This document shows, one piece after another, positions 51,279-59,278 of a stretch of DNA of 64,000 nucleotides. The position numbers and the translations under genes were made by a program. Under the pieces are notes generated by a model, which did no database searches, was not told the origin of the DNA, and was given only the letters and a program-made list of their open reading frames with translations. Positions within the stretch are counted from its first letter, which is position 1; each line of letters opens with the position of its first letter. The DNA comes from CAYWBU01 sp942491525 (GTDB taxonomy: Bacteria; Desulfobacterota; Desulfomonilia; UBA1062), in assembly GCA_942491525.1 (NCBI GenBank), contig CALOBW010000056.1, forward strand, positions 124,001-188,000, read 5' to 3'.

Positions 51279-51295
51279 AGGCCGGCTGCCGGCCT
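51279..51295. repeat. REP-like GC hairpin upstream of the RAYT-type gene
   Basis: AGGCCGG-ctg-CCGGCCT is a perfect 7+7 bp palindrome 14 bp before the RAYT-like start codon. RAYT genes are commonly flanked by REP hairpins, but no second copy was found nearby, so it may simply terminate the DUF6178 gene. Confidence 0.4.
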
Positions 51296-51308
51296 TAACT
51301 TGGGAGGT

Positions 51309-51986
51309 ATGGCACGTATAGCAAGGGCTGTGGCGGCCCACCACCCACACTTGGTAACCCAGCACGGGTATGAGGGGGAGCCGGTCTTCTCGGACCGCTC
51401 AGATTATATTCACTACGTTCTCTGGCTGCGCAAGTACAGCCGCAAGTATGGCCTGGATGTGCTGGCCTACTGCCTGCTGGATGACCATGTGCAGTTGCTC
51501 TGCATCCCGCACTCGCGCGAGGCGCTGTCCAAGACCTTCAACGCCCTGCACATGCGTTATGCCAACTACTACAACGCCAGGATGAATCGCCAGGGCCATC
51601 TCTGGCAGGGGCGTTTTCACTCCTGTATTCTGGATAAAAACCACACCCTGGCGGCCATCCGCTACATTGAGACGGCGCCGGTGCGCAGCGGCCGGGCCCG
51701 TACGCCCTTTGAGTATGAGTGGTCCAGCGCCCGCGGGCATCTGGATCGGGATGCGGATTTTATCACCACCCCGGAGACCTTCATTGAGGAGCAGGCTGGA
51801 GACTGGATCCGTTTTCTGGCCCAGCCTCAGAGCAGCCGGGCCGTGCATGAGCTCAAGAGCAGCGTCATGACCGGCCGCCCCTGCGGTACGCCGGATTTCG
51901 TGCATGAGATGGAGAGCATGTTGGGCCGCAAGCTGACGGTCAAGCCGCGCGGCCGGCCGCGCAAAATCAGGCCCGCAGCCCGTTGA
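51309..51986 (+). CDS. REP-associated tyrosine transposase-like protein with altered HUH motif
   Basis: A 225-residue member of the Y1_Tnp/IS200-like fold in the RAYT branch: MARIARAVAAHHPHLVTQHG, YIHYVLWLRKYSRKYGLDVLAYCLLDDHVQLLC, HMRYANYYNARMNRQGHLWQGRFHS (landmarks) and RYIETAPVRSGR. The metal-binding HUH (usually NHVHLL) reads His-Val-Gln here, and the usual ELNPVRAGL is ETAPVRSGR. A Lys/Arg-rich tail (KPRGRPRKIRP) may bind nucleic acid. A single copy with no terminal inverted repeats suggests a domesticated gene. GGGAGG abuts ATG 51309 unusually closely. It overlaps the convergent tetR by 20 bp. Confidence 0.82.
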   Translation: MARIARAVAAHHPHLVTQHGYEGEPVFSDRSDYIHYVLWLRKYSRKYGLDVLAYCLLDDHVQLLCIPHSREALSKTFNALHMRYANYYNARMNRQGHLWQGRFHSCILDKNHTLAAIRYIETAPVRSGRARTPFEYEWSSARGHLDRDADFITTPETFIEEQAGDWIRFLAQPQSSRAVHELKSSVMTGRPCGTPDFVHEMESMLGRKLTVKPRGRPRKIRPAAR

Positions 51987-52575
51987 TGAAGGTGTCCACC
52001 AGTTTTTCGGCGCTGCGGTTGAGGTCCAGGATTTCACTGCTGAAGAGCCAGGTCAGCTTGATGCCGGAGAGGAAGCTGATGATGGCGGCGGCGCAGGTGT
52101 CGGGGTCGATATCGTTGCGGATCTCGCCGGCCTCCACTCCCTCAATTATATAGGCGCTGATAAGCTCCTTGATCTGGAGGGCGCGCTGTTGATATTCGTC
52201 GGCAAGGTAGGCGGTTTCGGAATTGATCTCGGTCTTGAAGAGCAGCAGCTCTTCGATGGTGCGCAGGCGCTGGTTGGCGGCCACATGCAGCAGGATGTTG
52301 CGCATGGCCCAGCCGATGCTCTCGATGGGCGACAGCTCCTGCTCGAGCGCACTCTGGATGATCTGGTCCAGCTCGTCATAGAAGCCCTCCAGCAGCGTTT
52401 CAAAGATTTCGCGCTTATTCTTGAAGTGCCAGTAGATGGCGCCGCGGGTCAGGCCGGCTTCGACGGCGATGTCATTGAGGGTGGTGGCGGCGTAGCCCTT
52501 GCGGTGGAAGGATCTCAGGGCGGCATCCAGCAGCGCGGTGCGGGTTTTCTGGGCCTCTTCTTTTGTTTTTCGCAT
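51967..52575 (-). CDS. TetR/AcrR-like transcriptional repressor
   Basis: A 202-residue repressor whose N-terminus (RKTKEEAQKTRTALLDAALR, GYAATTLNDIAVEAGLTRGAIYWHFKNK) is very close to AcrR/TtgR/MtrR. The C-terminal ligand domain contains RTIEELLLFKTEI and a helical dimer interface. No RND genes adjoin; instead it is divergent from a short-chain dehydrogenase. Two AcrR-like boxes (52622-52671) lie between them. AAGGAC precedes ATG 52575, so the longer frame reading through the operator is rejected. Confidence 0.9.
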   Translation of the reverse strand: MRKTKEEAQKTRTALLDAALRSFHRKGYAATTLNDIAVEAGLTRGAIYWHFKNKREIFETLLEGFYDELDQIIQSALEQELSPIESIGWAMRNILLHVAANQRLRTIEELLLFKTEINSETAYLADEYQQRALQIKELISAYIIEGVEAGEIRNDIDPDTCAAAIISFLSGIKLTWLFSSEILDLNRSAEKLVDTFINGLRA

Positions 52576-52614
52576 AGCTGTCCTTTTTCGAACCGGATTC
52601 TTACTTTTAGATTG

Positions 52615-52676
52615 ACAATATACATACACGGATGTATGTCAACTGTCAAATATACATACGCATGTGTATGTATAAT
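52615..52676. promoter_or_regulatory. Divergent promoter with two AcrR-like operators
   Basis: Two 18-bp palindromes, ACATACACGGATGTATGT (52622-52639) and ACATACGCATGTGTATGT (52654-52671), have centres 32 bp apart. They resemble the E. coli AcrR site TACATACATTTGTGAATGTATGTA. For tetR (minus), TTGACA (complement of 52637-52642) and TATTGT (complement of 52615-52620) have a 16-bp spacer filled by the first site. For the SDR (plus), TATAAT (52671-52676) abuts the second. Confidence 0.75.
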
Positions 52677-52729
52677 AATTTTTGATCAATATGATAGCCG
52701 GCGCAGCGGCCGGCGAAAGTGAGGATATA

Positions 52730-53539
52730 GTGAAGACAATACTGATAACGGGTTGCTCGTCAGGTATCGGCAGAACCACGGCTAAATATTTCCAGGAGCG
52801 CGGCTGGCAGGTTGCGGCCACCATGCGTACGCCTGAGAATGAGACCGAGCTGGGCACTCTGCCCAACGTCAAGGTTTTCAAGCTGGACGTTATGGATGAG
52901 GATTCCATCAAGGAGGCCATGGCCCAGGCCATTGATGCCTTCGGCGCCATCGATGTGGTGGTCAACAATGCCGGCTATGCCCTCTGGGGTGCCTTTGAGA
53001 CAGCCACGGCCGAGCAGGTCAGGCGCCAGTTTGACACCAATGTGCTGGGCCTGATGAATGTGACCCGCGACATCCTGCCCTACTTCCGTTCGCGCCGCCA
53101 GGGCACCATCATCAATCTGGCCTCCATCGCCGGACGCATCACCTTTCCGCTGGGTTCGCTCTACCACGGCACCAAGTATGCCGTGGAGGGCTTCTCTGAG
53201 GCCATGTCCTATGAGCTGCGTCAGCACAACATCAAGATCAAGATCATTGAGCCGGGCATCATCAAGACTGACTTCTACGGCCGCTCCATGGACAAGGGCG
53301 CTCAGGCCGAAGGTTATCAGAAGAGTTTTGACCGTATGATGAAGGTTATGGGACTGATGGAGAAGATGGGGTCCCAGCCCGAGGTCATTGCCGAGGCCAT
53401 CTATAAGGCGGCCACCGACGACTCCTGGCGCCTGCGCTACAGCACCGGCCGTGGGGCCACCCTGACCCTGCTGGGCCGCCGCCTGCTGCCTGAGCGGGTG
53501 CTCAACGCGCTCATCCGGGTGGGAACGTTAGGTTTCTGA
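52730..53539 (+). CDS. Short-chain dehydrogenase/reductase (TetR-controlled), GTG start
   Basis: An NAD(P)-dependent oxidoreductase of the classical SDR family, 269 residues. TILITGCSSGIGR (cofactor-binding TGxxxGxG, residues about 3-15), NNAGYALWG, Ser in NLASIAG and the catalytic YxxxK (LYHGTKYAVEG: Tyr-x-x-x-Lys) are all present. Substrate unknown. The GTG at 52730 is chosen because GAGG lies five bases upstream and the residues before it do not belong to the family; the longer frame would start at a TTG. Its promoter carries AcrR-like boxes shared with the divergent repressor. Confidence 0.9.
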   Translation: MKTILITGCSSGIGRTTAKYFQERGWQVAATMRTPENETELGTLPNVKVFKLDVMDEDSIKEAMAQAIDAFGAIDVVVNNAGYALWGAFETATAEQVRRQFDTNVLGLMNVTRDILPYFRSRRQGTIINLASIAGRITFPLGSLYHGTKYAVEGFSEAMSYELRQHNIKIKIIEPGIIKTDFYGRSMDKGAQAEGYQKSFDRMMKVMGLMEKMGSQPEVIAEAIYKAATDDSWRLRYSTGRGATLTLLGRRLLPERVLNALIRVGTLGF

Positions 53540-53550
53540 TTTTAACAGTT

Positions 53551-53585
53551 CAGGGGCGGATGACTTGCATTGTTGCCCGCCCCTG
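53551..53585. terminator. Hairpin between the two SDR genes
   Basis: CAGGGGCG (53551-53558) pairs with CGCCCCTG (53578-53585), followed by TTGTATT. It separates the regulated SDR from the next gene. Confidence 0.55.
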
Positions 53586-53620
53586 TTGTATTAGCTTCCC
53601 ATGGATTAACGGGAGGTTGT

Positions 53621-54418
53621 ATGAAATTTGAGGAGAAGTATGGTCCCTGGGCCCTGGTGGCCGGCGGATCTGAGGGCATCGGCGGCGCCTTTGCCGACCA
53701 ACTGGCCGCGTCCGGTCTCAATCTTATTCTGGTGGCCAGACGGCCCGAACCCCTGCAGCAGAAGGCGGCCGAGCTGCGCAGCCGATTCGGGGTTGAAGTG
53801 CGCGTGGTTGCCCAGGATCTGCAGGCAGAGGATGTGCTGGAGCGCATTCAGGATCAGACCGGTGATCTTGAGGTTGGCCTGCTGGTCTACTGTGCCCACT
53901 ATACCGATCACGGCATCTTCGGCAAGCTGCCCATTGAGGATCAGAAGCGCATCATGGATATCAATGTGCGCGGCTGCATGCTGCTGACCCACCATTTCAG
54001 TTCAAAAATGCTTGAGCGCAAGCGCGGCGGGGTAATCATAATCTCATCCATGGTCGGTTTTCAGGGGGCGCCCTATACAACTCACTACGGTGCCACCAAG
54101 GCCTATAACATCGCCCTGGCGGAGGGGCTCTGGTATGAGTATCAGGGCTACAACGTGGATGTGCTCGGGCTGGTGGCCGGGGCCACTGATACGCCGACCT
54201 ACCGTTCCCAGAATCCGAAAAAGCCCGACTGGTATGCGCCGCGGGTGATGGAACCGGCGGCAGTGGTCAGGGAGGGGCTGCTCTACCTGGGGCGCAAACC
54301 GACCCATATTGCCGGGCGCGGCAACCGCATCGGTCACTTCTTTCTGAGCCGGCTGCTGCCGAGGGCCAAGGCGATCGCCTCGGTGGGGGAAGAGTCCAGA
54401 AAGATGTTCGGGGGCTGA
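53621..54418 (+). CDS. Short-chain dehydrogenase/reductase
   Basis: A 265-residue SDR with WALVAGGSEGIGGAFADQLA (cofactor motif GGSEGIG instead of TGxxxGIG), Ser in IIISSMVGF and THYGATKAYN (catalytic Tyr-x-x-x-Lys). The acyl-chain type (17-beta-hydroxysteroid or 3-ketoacyl reductases) has this form of motif, but the substrate cannot be set. GGGAGG precedes ATG 53621; the longer frame includes the intergenic hairpin and is rejected. A hairpin upstream suggests separate transcription or readthrough from the first SDR. Confidence 0.88.
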   Translation: MKFEEKYGPWALVAGGSEGIGGAFADQLAASGLNLILVARRPEPLQQKAAELRSRFGVEVRVVAQDLQAEDVLERIQDQTGDLEVGLLVYCAHYTDHGIFGKLPIEDQKRIMDINVRGCMLLTHHFSSKMLERKRGGVIIISSMVGFQGAPYTTHYGATKAYNIALAEGLWYEYQGYNVDVLGLVAGATDTPTYRSQNPKKPDWYAPRVMEPAAVVREGLLYLGRKPTHIAGRGNRIGHFFLSRLLPRAKAIASVGEESRKMFGG

Positions 54419-54424
54419 GGCCCC

Positions 54425-55084
54425 CTATTTGCGGACCGTGCCGTGGATCATAATGCGGATCTCGGGCTTGAGTTCGCTGTCGGTCTTGATTACCAGACTG
54501 TCCCAGTAGGATCCGGCAACCTGGCCCTTGTGGGTGACGGTGATGATGTATCGCTCCTTGTCCTGTTCCAGACTGTAGCTGATGCGGTCGCCCTTCTCCA
54601 GGAAGTGCTTGGTGATTTTGAACGGTTTGTCCTTGCTGGGCGTCAGGGTGACCTTCTGGGAGATTTCCTGGCCCAGGGTACCCGAGAGGCGGACGCGGAC
54701 GGGGTCGATTTTGACAAAGGGTGTGATCTCGCCTTCCAGAATCATCTCCAGACGCGGCTTGTTGGGATCGTTGCTGTTGACGTAGATGTGCTTGCGGATG
54801 TGGTTGGCGAAGCCGCGCGAGTCAAACTCGATGTCGACGCTGCCCATCTGGCCCGGCAGGATCTGTTCGGTGTAGGAGGCGGTGGTGCAGCCGCATGATG
54901 TGCGTACATTGCTCAGCACCAGCGCTTCGTCGCCGGTGTTTCTGATGACGTAGCTGTGCTTTACCTTTTGTCCCTCAAAAATGGTGCCGAAATCAAGTTT
55001 GTTCTCATCAATCACGGCCTGGGGCACAGCCCAGAGCACAGAGGGCATCAACAGTATGATCAGTAAGGTGGTTAAACGGTTCAT
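54425..55084 (-). CDS. Exported DUF1573 (ASH/Ig-like) protein
   Basis: A 219-residue secreted protein with a signal peptide (residues 1-19, ending LWA-V). It has a DUF1573 domain, an Ig-like ASH/MSP-type fold with the signature DFGTIFEGQKVKHSYVIRNTGDEAL and the cysteine motif TSCGCTTA. A second Ig-like half fills the C-terminus (IDPVRVRLSGTLGQEISQKVTL). Such proteins are envelope structural or binding modules without known activity. AAAGGAG precedes ATG 55084. Confidence 0.85.
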   Translation of the reverse strand: MNRLTTLLIILLMPSVLWAVPQAVIDENKLDFGTIFEGQKVKHSYVIRNTGDEALVLSNVRTSCGCTTASYTEQILPGQMGSVDIEFDSRGFANHIRKHIYVNSNDPNKPRLEMILEGEITPFVKIDPVRVRLSGTLGQEISQKVTLTPSKDKPFKITKHFLEKGDRISYSLEQDKERYIITVTHKGQVAGSYWDSLVIKTDSELKPEIRIMIHGTVRK

Positions 55085-55127
55085 ATCTGCTCCTTTGGGC
55101 CGAGTATGCAGCTTTGCTGCGTTTTGA

Positions 55128-55943
55128 TCAATATTTTTTTTGACCGCGCGGCAGGCCGAAACGCCGGTCCATGATCAGATCCCGCAGGCCTATTGGAAGC
55201 CGGCTCAGCAGCGGCATGCCCAGGCTGCCGTAGCCGTAGCGCAGATTGGCCCGCGGATTTTTTCTGCCCAACTCCCTGATCAGTCTGGCAGCCAGCTTTC
55301 CGGCCGGGGTCGGGCGGTCCTGGGAGGCTGCGGCGCGCATCATTACTTTGCGGCTGTCGTAGCGGGATCTCTTGAGCCAGGCGAGCCCGGCGCTGCTGTT
55401 GTCGCCGAAGGCGGACTGGATGGCGCCGGGCTGCAGGGTGATGAGCCGGATGCCGAAGGGGCGCAGCTCGATGCGCAGCGCATGGTCCATGGCGTGCAGC
55501 CCGGCTTTGGATGCGCAGTATGCCCCGGAAAATGGAGACGGTAGAATTCCGGAGCAGCTGCCGATGTTGACAATGCAAGCGCCGGGATTCATGAGCGGCA
55601 GGCAGGCCTGGATCATGGCCAGAGGCGCCACCAGATTGGTCTCCAGCTGGGCGCGGAAGTTCTCAAGCGGCATCTCGCTCAAGGGGCCCATGCAGCCGAA
55701 GCCGGCATTGTTGATCAGGATGTCAATTTGTCCCTCTTTTATCTGCGCAAGGGCTTCTTTGATCTGACCGGGCTGGTTGACGTCCAGCTGCAGTTTTTCA
55801 ACTCCAGCCAGATCAGAGAGGCGCTCTATGCTGCGGGCCGAGGCATAGACGCTGCAGCCGGCATTTTTGAAAGCTTCGGCCATTGCGCGGCCGATGCCGC
55901 TGGAGCAGCCGGTTATGAGAACAACTTGACGCTTCAGCTGCAC
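55128..55943 (-). CDS. Short-chain dehydrogenase/reductase, GTG start
   Basis: A 271-residue classical SDR: VVLITGCSSGIGRAMAEAF (cofactor motif), NNAGFGCMGP, Ser in NIGSCSG and GAYCASKAGLHAMD (Tyr-x-x-x-Lys). The C-terminal tail is basic (DRRFGLPRGQKK). The start is GTG (55941-55943) with GAGG seven bases before it, lying inside the end of the SpoU methyltransferase gene (10-bp overlap), so the two are co-translated. Third SDR in 3.3 kb. Confidence 0.9.
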   Translation of the reverse strand: MQLKRQVVLITGCSSGIGRAMAEAFKNAGCSVYASARSIERLSDLAGVEKLQLDVNQPGQIKEALAQIKEGQIDILINNAGFGCMGPLSEMPLENFRAQLETNLVAPLAMIQACLPLMNPGACIVNIGSCSGILPSPFSGAYCASKAGLHAMDHALRIELRPFGIRLITLQPGAIQSAFGDNSSAGLAWLKRSRYDSRKVMMRAAASQDRPTPAGKLAARLIRELGRKNPRANLRYGYGSLGMPLLSRLPIGLRDLIMDRRFGLPRGQKKY

Positions 55944-56551
55944 TGTCCAAACCTCAGATTGTAGACCGCGATGCCGAAAGCCACGGCCACATTCAGGGAG
56001 CTCTTGTTGCCCTGCATGGGGATGCTGATGGTTTTTTGGCAGAGCTCATGGATGGCCGGGTCGATGCCCGAGATCTCGTTGCCCAGCTCCAGCACGATGT
56101 TGTCACTGGTAAGTTCCGTCTCATAGAGAGGCTCGCCGCCGCCCTCCAGGGCCCAGAGTTGCTTGCCCTGGCCGATCAGCTCCTTGGCGCGTATCAGGCC
56201 GTTGCGGTGCTGGCTCCAGGGGATCTCCTCCTGGGCTCCCAGGGCGGTCTTGGCCAGCTTGGGGTGCGCAGGCGTCGGGGTCATGCCGCAGAGATGGATG
56301 TGGCTGATGCCGGCCCCGTCGCTGCTGCGGAAGATTGAGCCCACGTTGTGCAGGCTGCGCAGATTGTCGAGCAGGATCTCCAGCTTGTGGCCGGGCGTTC
56401 TCGGGCTCGGCTGGGCCGCGATCTCCGGGTAGGGCCCGGCGACCATTTCGGTGGCAATTTTGCAGAATGGGCAGTTGGCATCACGCTTCTCCAGCATGGG
56501 AAAGCGGAAGGCGCACTGGGGGCACTCTCTGATCTGGTGATAGATGGTCAT
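55934..56551 (-). CDS. SpoU/TrmH-family RNA 2'-O-methyltransferase with N-terminal zinc ribbon
   Basis: Methylates a ribose 2'-OH in tRNA or rRNA with SAM. Residues 1-35 carry Cys-x-x-Cys pairs (CPQC, CPFC) that form a zinc ribbon. The SPOUT domain has motif 1 NVGSIFRSSDGAG, motif 2 VLELGNEISGIDP and motif 3 ISIPMQGNKSSLNVAVAFGI (the knot). The zinc ribbon fusion is unusual against plain TrmH. RNA target is not predictable. It overlaps the YjbR gene by 4 bp (ATGA) and the SDR gene by 10 bp. Confidence 0.92.
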   Translation of the reverse strand: MTIYHQIRECPQCAFRFPMLEKRDANCPFCKIATEMVAGPYPEIAAQPSPRTPGHKLEILLDNLRSLHNVGSIFRSSDGAGISHIHLCGMTPTPAHPKLAKTALGAQEEIPWSQHRNGLIRAKELIGQGKQLWALEGGGEPLYETELTSDNIVLELGNEISGIDPAIHELCQKTISIPMQGNKSSLNVAVAFGIAVYNLRFGQCS

Positions 56552-56910
56552 AGAAATCTCTGGATGCGTGTGCGGTCAGCCCTCTTGAGGCCCTTGACCA
56601 CCAGCTCGTAGGAGTTGCGGATCAGCTCCTCAATCAGGTCGTCCGGCAGGCTGCCGTCAAGGGTGACTGTGATCCAGTGGCGCTTGTTCATGTGGTAGCC
56701 CGGGTTGATGGCCGCGTACTCATCCTGCAGGATCAGGGACTCGGCCGGTTCGCACTTGAGGTTGACCCTGAGCGGGCGCTCCTCCCAGGTGGTCAGGGCA
56801 AAGAGTTTATTGCAAACCTTGTAGACCAGCACTTCGGGGCCGAAGGGGGTCTCTTCTGTTACTTCGGGGAGGTCAAACAGCTGTCTCTTGAGTTCGTTAA
56901 GTTGCTGCAT
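56548..56910 (-). CDS. MmcQ/YjbR family protein
   Basis: A 120-residue protein of the MmcQ/YjbR DNA-binding-like fold: LKRQLFDLPEVTEETPFGPEVLVYKV, LFALTTWEERPLRVNLKCEP and GYHMNKRHWITVTLDGSLPDD are the usual landmarks. The biochemical role of this family is unknown. AGGAG sits five bases before ATG 56910, inside the end of the preceding gene's frame. It is the second gene of a run that continues to the SpoU methyltransferase and SDR. Confidence 0.88.
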   Translation of the reverse strand: MQQLNELKRQLFDLPEVTEETPFGPEVLVYKVCNKLFALTTWEERPLRVNLKCEPAESLILQDEYAAINPGYHMNKRHWITVTLDGSLPDDLIEELIRNSYELVVKGLKRADRTRIQRFL

Positions 56911-56911
56911 C

Positions 56912-57594
56912 CTATCTCCTGGCCGATGAGATGAAGCAGGGATTTTCATCCTCCTGCTCTTCGATGACCAGCTGGAGTTCTTCGGCCGAGAGGCTGCTGT
57001 TGACCATGAAACCGCTGCCGTAGCTGTCCTTGATTTCGTAGATGCCGTCCTGGGGAGAGAGGCAGGTAATCAGGCTGAATTGGTAGCGTCCAGTCTGAAG
57101 GTGCGCTTGATCTTGATGTTGGCGCCATCAACATCGCTAACGACGCCCAGGAAGACGCTGCTGCCTCGCTCTGTCTGAGCCGGGAAGAAGAGGGTGTGTT
57201 CGATGGCGTCAAGTTCATAGGGCAGCTGCTGGCTGACGAGCATGCTCTTGATATCGACGCTGGCGCGCAGCACATGGATGTTGTCATCGATGTCGCGGGC
57301 CAGGTTGTAGTAGGCTTTGGCTTCAACTTTGAACCCTTCGATCTTGAGGTCGTAGTTTTCCTCGATCACGCTGCAGCTGATGCCGTAGACCGGTTCGTCG
57401 GCTGTGCCGGTGGTCAGGGCGCTGAAGCTGCAGCCGTCATATTCGCCGTAGCCGCTGGCCGTGAAGTTGTAGCCGTTCTTGAAGTAGGGGTTTTTGCTCA
57501 GGACGGCACTGTCCGCCGGGAAGATGTCGGGGTCGAAGGCCAGAGCCTGGCCGCAGCATAACAGCATAATCATGATTAGATTTAGACGTTTCAT
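56912..57594 (-). pseudogene. Exported hypothetical protein broken by a frameshift
   Basis: The intact part (57070-57594, 174 residues) has a signal peptide (residues 1-19, ending ALA-F) and Cys-containing beta-rich sequence. It stops at TGA 57070 just after KIKRTFRLDATNSA. From about 57105 the -1 frame reads LQTGRYQFSLITCLSPQDG, then YEIKDSYGSGFMV and SAEELQLVIEEQEDENP, and ends in TAG at 56912, one base before the YjbR start codon. That frame has strong coding character and leaves no gap. One missing base (for example a C in ACCTT near 57105) restores a protein of about 227 residues. This may be a real mutation or a sequencing or assembly error. Family unknown. Confidence 0.65.
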
Positions 57595-57633
57595 GGCTCT
57601 AATATACAGGCCTGGGCTGGCCTCGGCCAGCCC

Positions 57634-58590
57634 TTAATACCATTTTACGGCTGTGGCTTTGAAGATCAGAAAGACCGGCTGGCCGGGCAGCAGGCCGAGA
57701 CTTTTGATTGCGGCGTGGGTCAGGCTGCTCTGCAAATTAAGTTCGGCGCAGCTGACTGTGATCTCAACCCGGTTGTTGAGGCTGCGCATATTTTCAACGG
57801 TGCCCCTCAGAATGTTGCGCGCCGAGATCTCTTGGGGCAGCTTGCGCGAGAGCAGGATCTCCTCGGGGTGCAGCAGGGCCAGTTCGGTGGGTGGGCCGCT
57901 GACGATGATCTGCTGGCCGTCGTTCAGCACCCGGCGCCAGAGCTGGTCGTGCTGCTGCCAGGGTCCCTTGATCAGGTTGGCGTGGCCCTCGGCGATGATG
58001 TGGCCGCCATGCATGCGCAGCACCTGGTCGCAGACCTGGTTGAGCCAGACCTCGTCATGGCTGGCAACTACCAGGGTCGCGTCAATTTTAGTGATGACGT
58101 CGCGCAGCAGGTTGGCGCTGGTGCGGTCGATGCTGGAGGTGGGCTCGTCCAGCAGCAACACCTTGGGATTGAAGGCGATGCGGCTGGCCAGGCTGACGCG
58201 CTGGGCTTCGCCGCCGGAGAGTTCAAACCACAGGCGGCGGGCAAACTTCTCCGGCTCCAGGCCGACAATCTCCAGGGCGCAAAAGACCTGCTCTCTGATG
58301 TGCTGATGCTGGCCGCGCACCTTGAGGCCGTAGGCGATGTTTTCAAAAACGCTGCGTCTGAGCAGGGTCGGTTTCTGCAGCATCAGGGTCACGTCGCGCA
58401 TCTGGCCCTCAAAGTTGAGCCGGCCCTGGCTGGGCTCCTCGAGCAGGGCCAGCAGCCTCAAGAGGGTGCTCTTGCCGCAGCCGTTGGGTCCCATCAGGCC
58501 CAGGGAGCGGCCGCGCTCAATCTTGAGTTCGGGAATTTCCAGCACGGTCTGATTGCCGTAGGCGTGGCTTAGATCTTGAATGTTATACAC
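57634..58590 (-). CDS. tupC: Tungstate-type ABC transporter ATPase, GTG start
   Basis: ATPase of a TupABC oxyanion importer. The 318-residue product has Walker A GPNGCGKST, signature LSGGEAQR, Walker B VLLLDEPTSSID and switch His in VASHDE. A C-terminal extension (about 255-318, RNILRGTVENMRSLNN, VRITVSCAEL-like VEITVSCAELNL) resembles a Mop/TOBE domain that binds molybdate or tungstate. The start is GTG at 58590 with GGAGG. It overlaps tupB by 8 bp. Confidence 0.88.
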   Translation of the reverse strand: MYNIQDLSHAYGNQTVLEIPELKIERGRSLGLMGPNGCGKSTLLRLLALLEEPSQGRLNFEGQMRDVTLMLQKPTLLRRSVFENIAYGLKVRGQHQHIREQVFCALEIVGLEPEKFARRLWFELSGGEAQRVSLASRIAFNPKVLLLDEPTSSIDRTSANLLRDVITKIDATLVVASHDEVWLNQVCDQVLRMHGGHIIAEGHANLIKGPWQQHDQLWRRVLNDGQQIIVSGPPTELALLHPEEILLSRKLPQEISARNILRGTVENMRSLNNRVEITVSCAELNLQSSLTHAAIKSLGLLPGQPVFLIFKATAVKWY

Positions 58591-59278
58591 TGGACCTCCG
58601 TTTGAGGAAGATCAGCCCCCAGTTGATGGAGAAGCCGATTGTCAGCAGCACCACGCCCAGGGCGATGCCCATGGCAAACTGGCCCTTGCCGGTCTCGAGG
58701 GCGATGGCCGTGGTGATGGTGCGGGTGTGCCACTTGATGTTGCCGCCGATCATCATGGAGATGCCAACCTCGGAGATGGCGCGGCCGTAGGCTGTTACTG
58801 CCGCGGCCATGATGCCGTAGCGCGCCTCCACGATGCAGGCTTTGGCCAGCTGGGGCCCGCGGGCCCCTAGGGTTCTGATATTGAGCAGGGTGTTGTTTTC
58901 CAGGCTCTCGATGGCCGTGGCGCTTAAACTGATCACGATGGGCAGCACCAGAAGGGTCTGGGCGAGAGCGATGCCGGGGATCGAAAAGAGCAGGCCGTAC
59001 TCGCCCAGCGGCCCCTGGCGCGATACGAGAGCGTAGGCGATCAGGCCCACCACCACGGTGGGCAGGCCCAGCAGGGTGTCCACGACGGCGCGGATTGTGC
59101 GTTTGCCCCGGAAATTGAAGTAGCCCAGACAGAAGCCGGCCGGCAGCCCCAGCAGGAGGCTGATGCCAATCGAGATGCTGGAGGTCTGCAGCGTGGTGGC
59201 GATGGCCGAGAAGGTCTCGGCGTCAGCGCTGAAGATCAGTCCAAATGCCTGGGCTACGCCCTCGCCGATGTAACCCAT
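58583..59278 (-). CDS. tupB: Tungstate-type ABC transporter permease
   Basis: A 231-residue integral membrane permease with about five TM segments. The EAA-type loop that contacts the ATPase is at about residues 145-165 (NIRTLGARGPQLAKACIVEA). LLGLPAGFCLGYFNF, LLGLPTVVVGLIAYALVSRQGPLG and AYGRAISEVGISMMIGGNIK match TupB/WtpB permeases. ATG 59278 directly follows the tupA stop. Confidence 0.92.
   Translation of the reverse strand: MGYIGEGVAQAFGLIFSADAETFSAIATTLQTSSISIGISLLLGLPAGFCLGYFNFRGKRTIRAVVDTLLGLPTVVVGLIAYALVSRQGPLGEYGLLFSIPGIALAQTLLVLPIVISLSATAIESLENNTLLNIRTLGARGPQLAKACIVEARYGIMAAAVTAYGRAISEVGISMMIGGNIKWHTRTITTAIALETGKGQFAMGIALGVVLLTIGFSINWGLIFLKRRSSV

Noticed and set aside
51300..51986. 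Complete insertion sequence around the transposase-like gene
   Set aside because: No terminal repeats, target duplication or second ORF were found. RAYT proteins are usually single-copy chromosomal genes.
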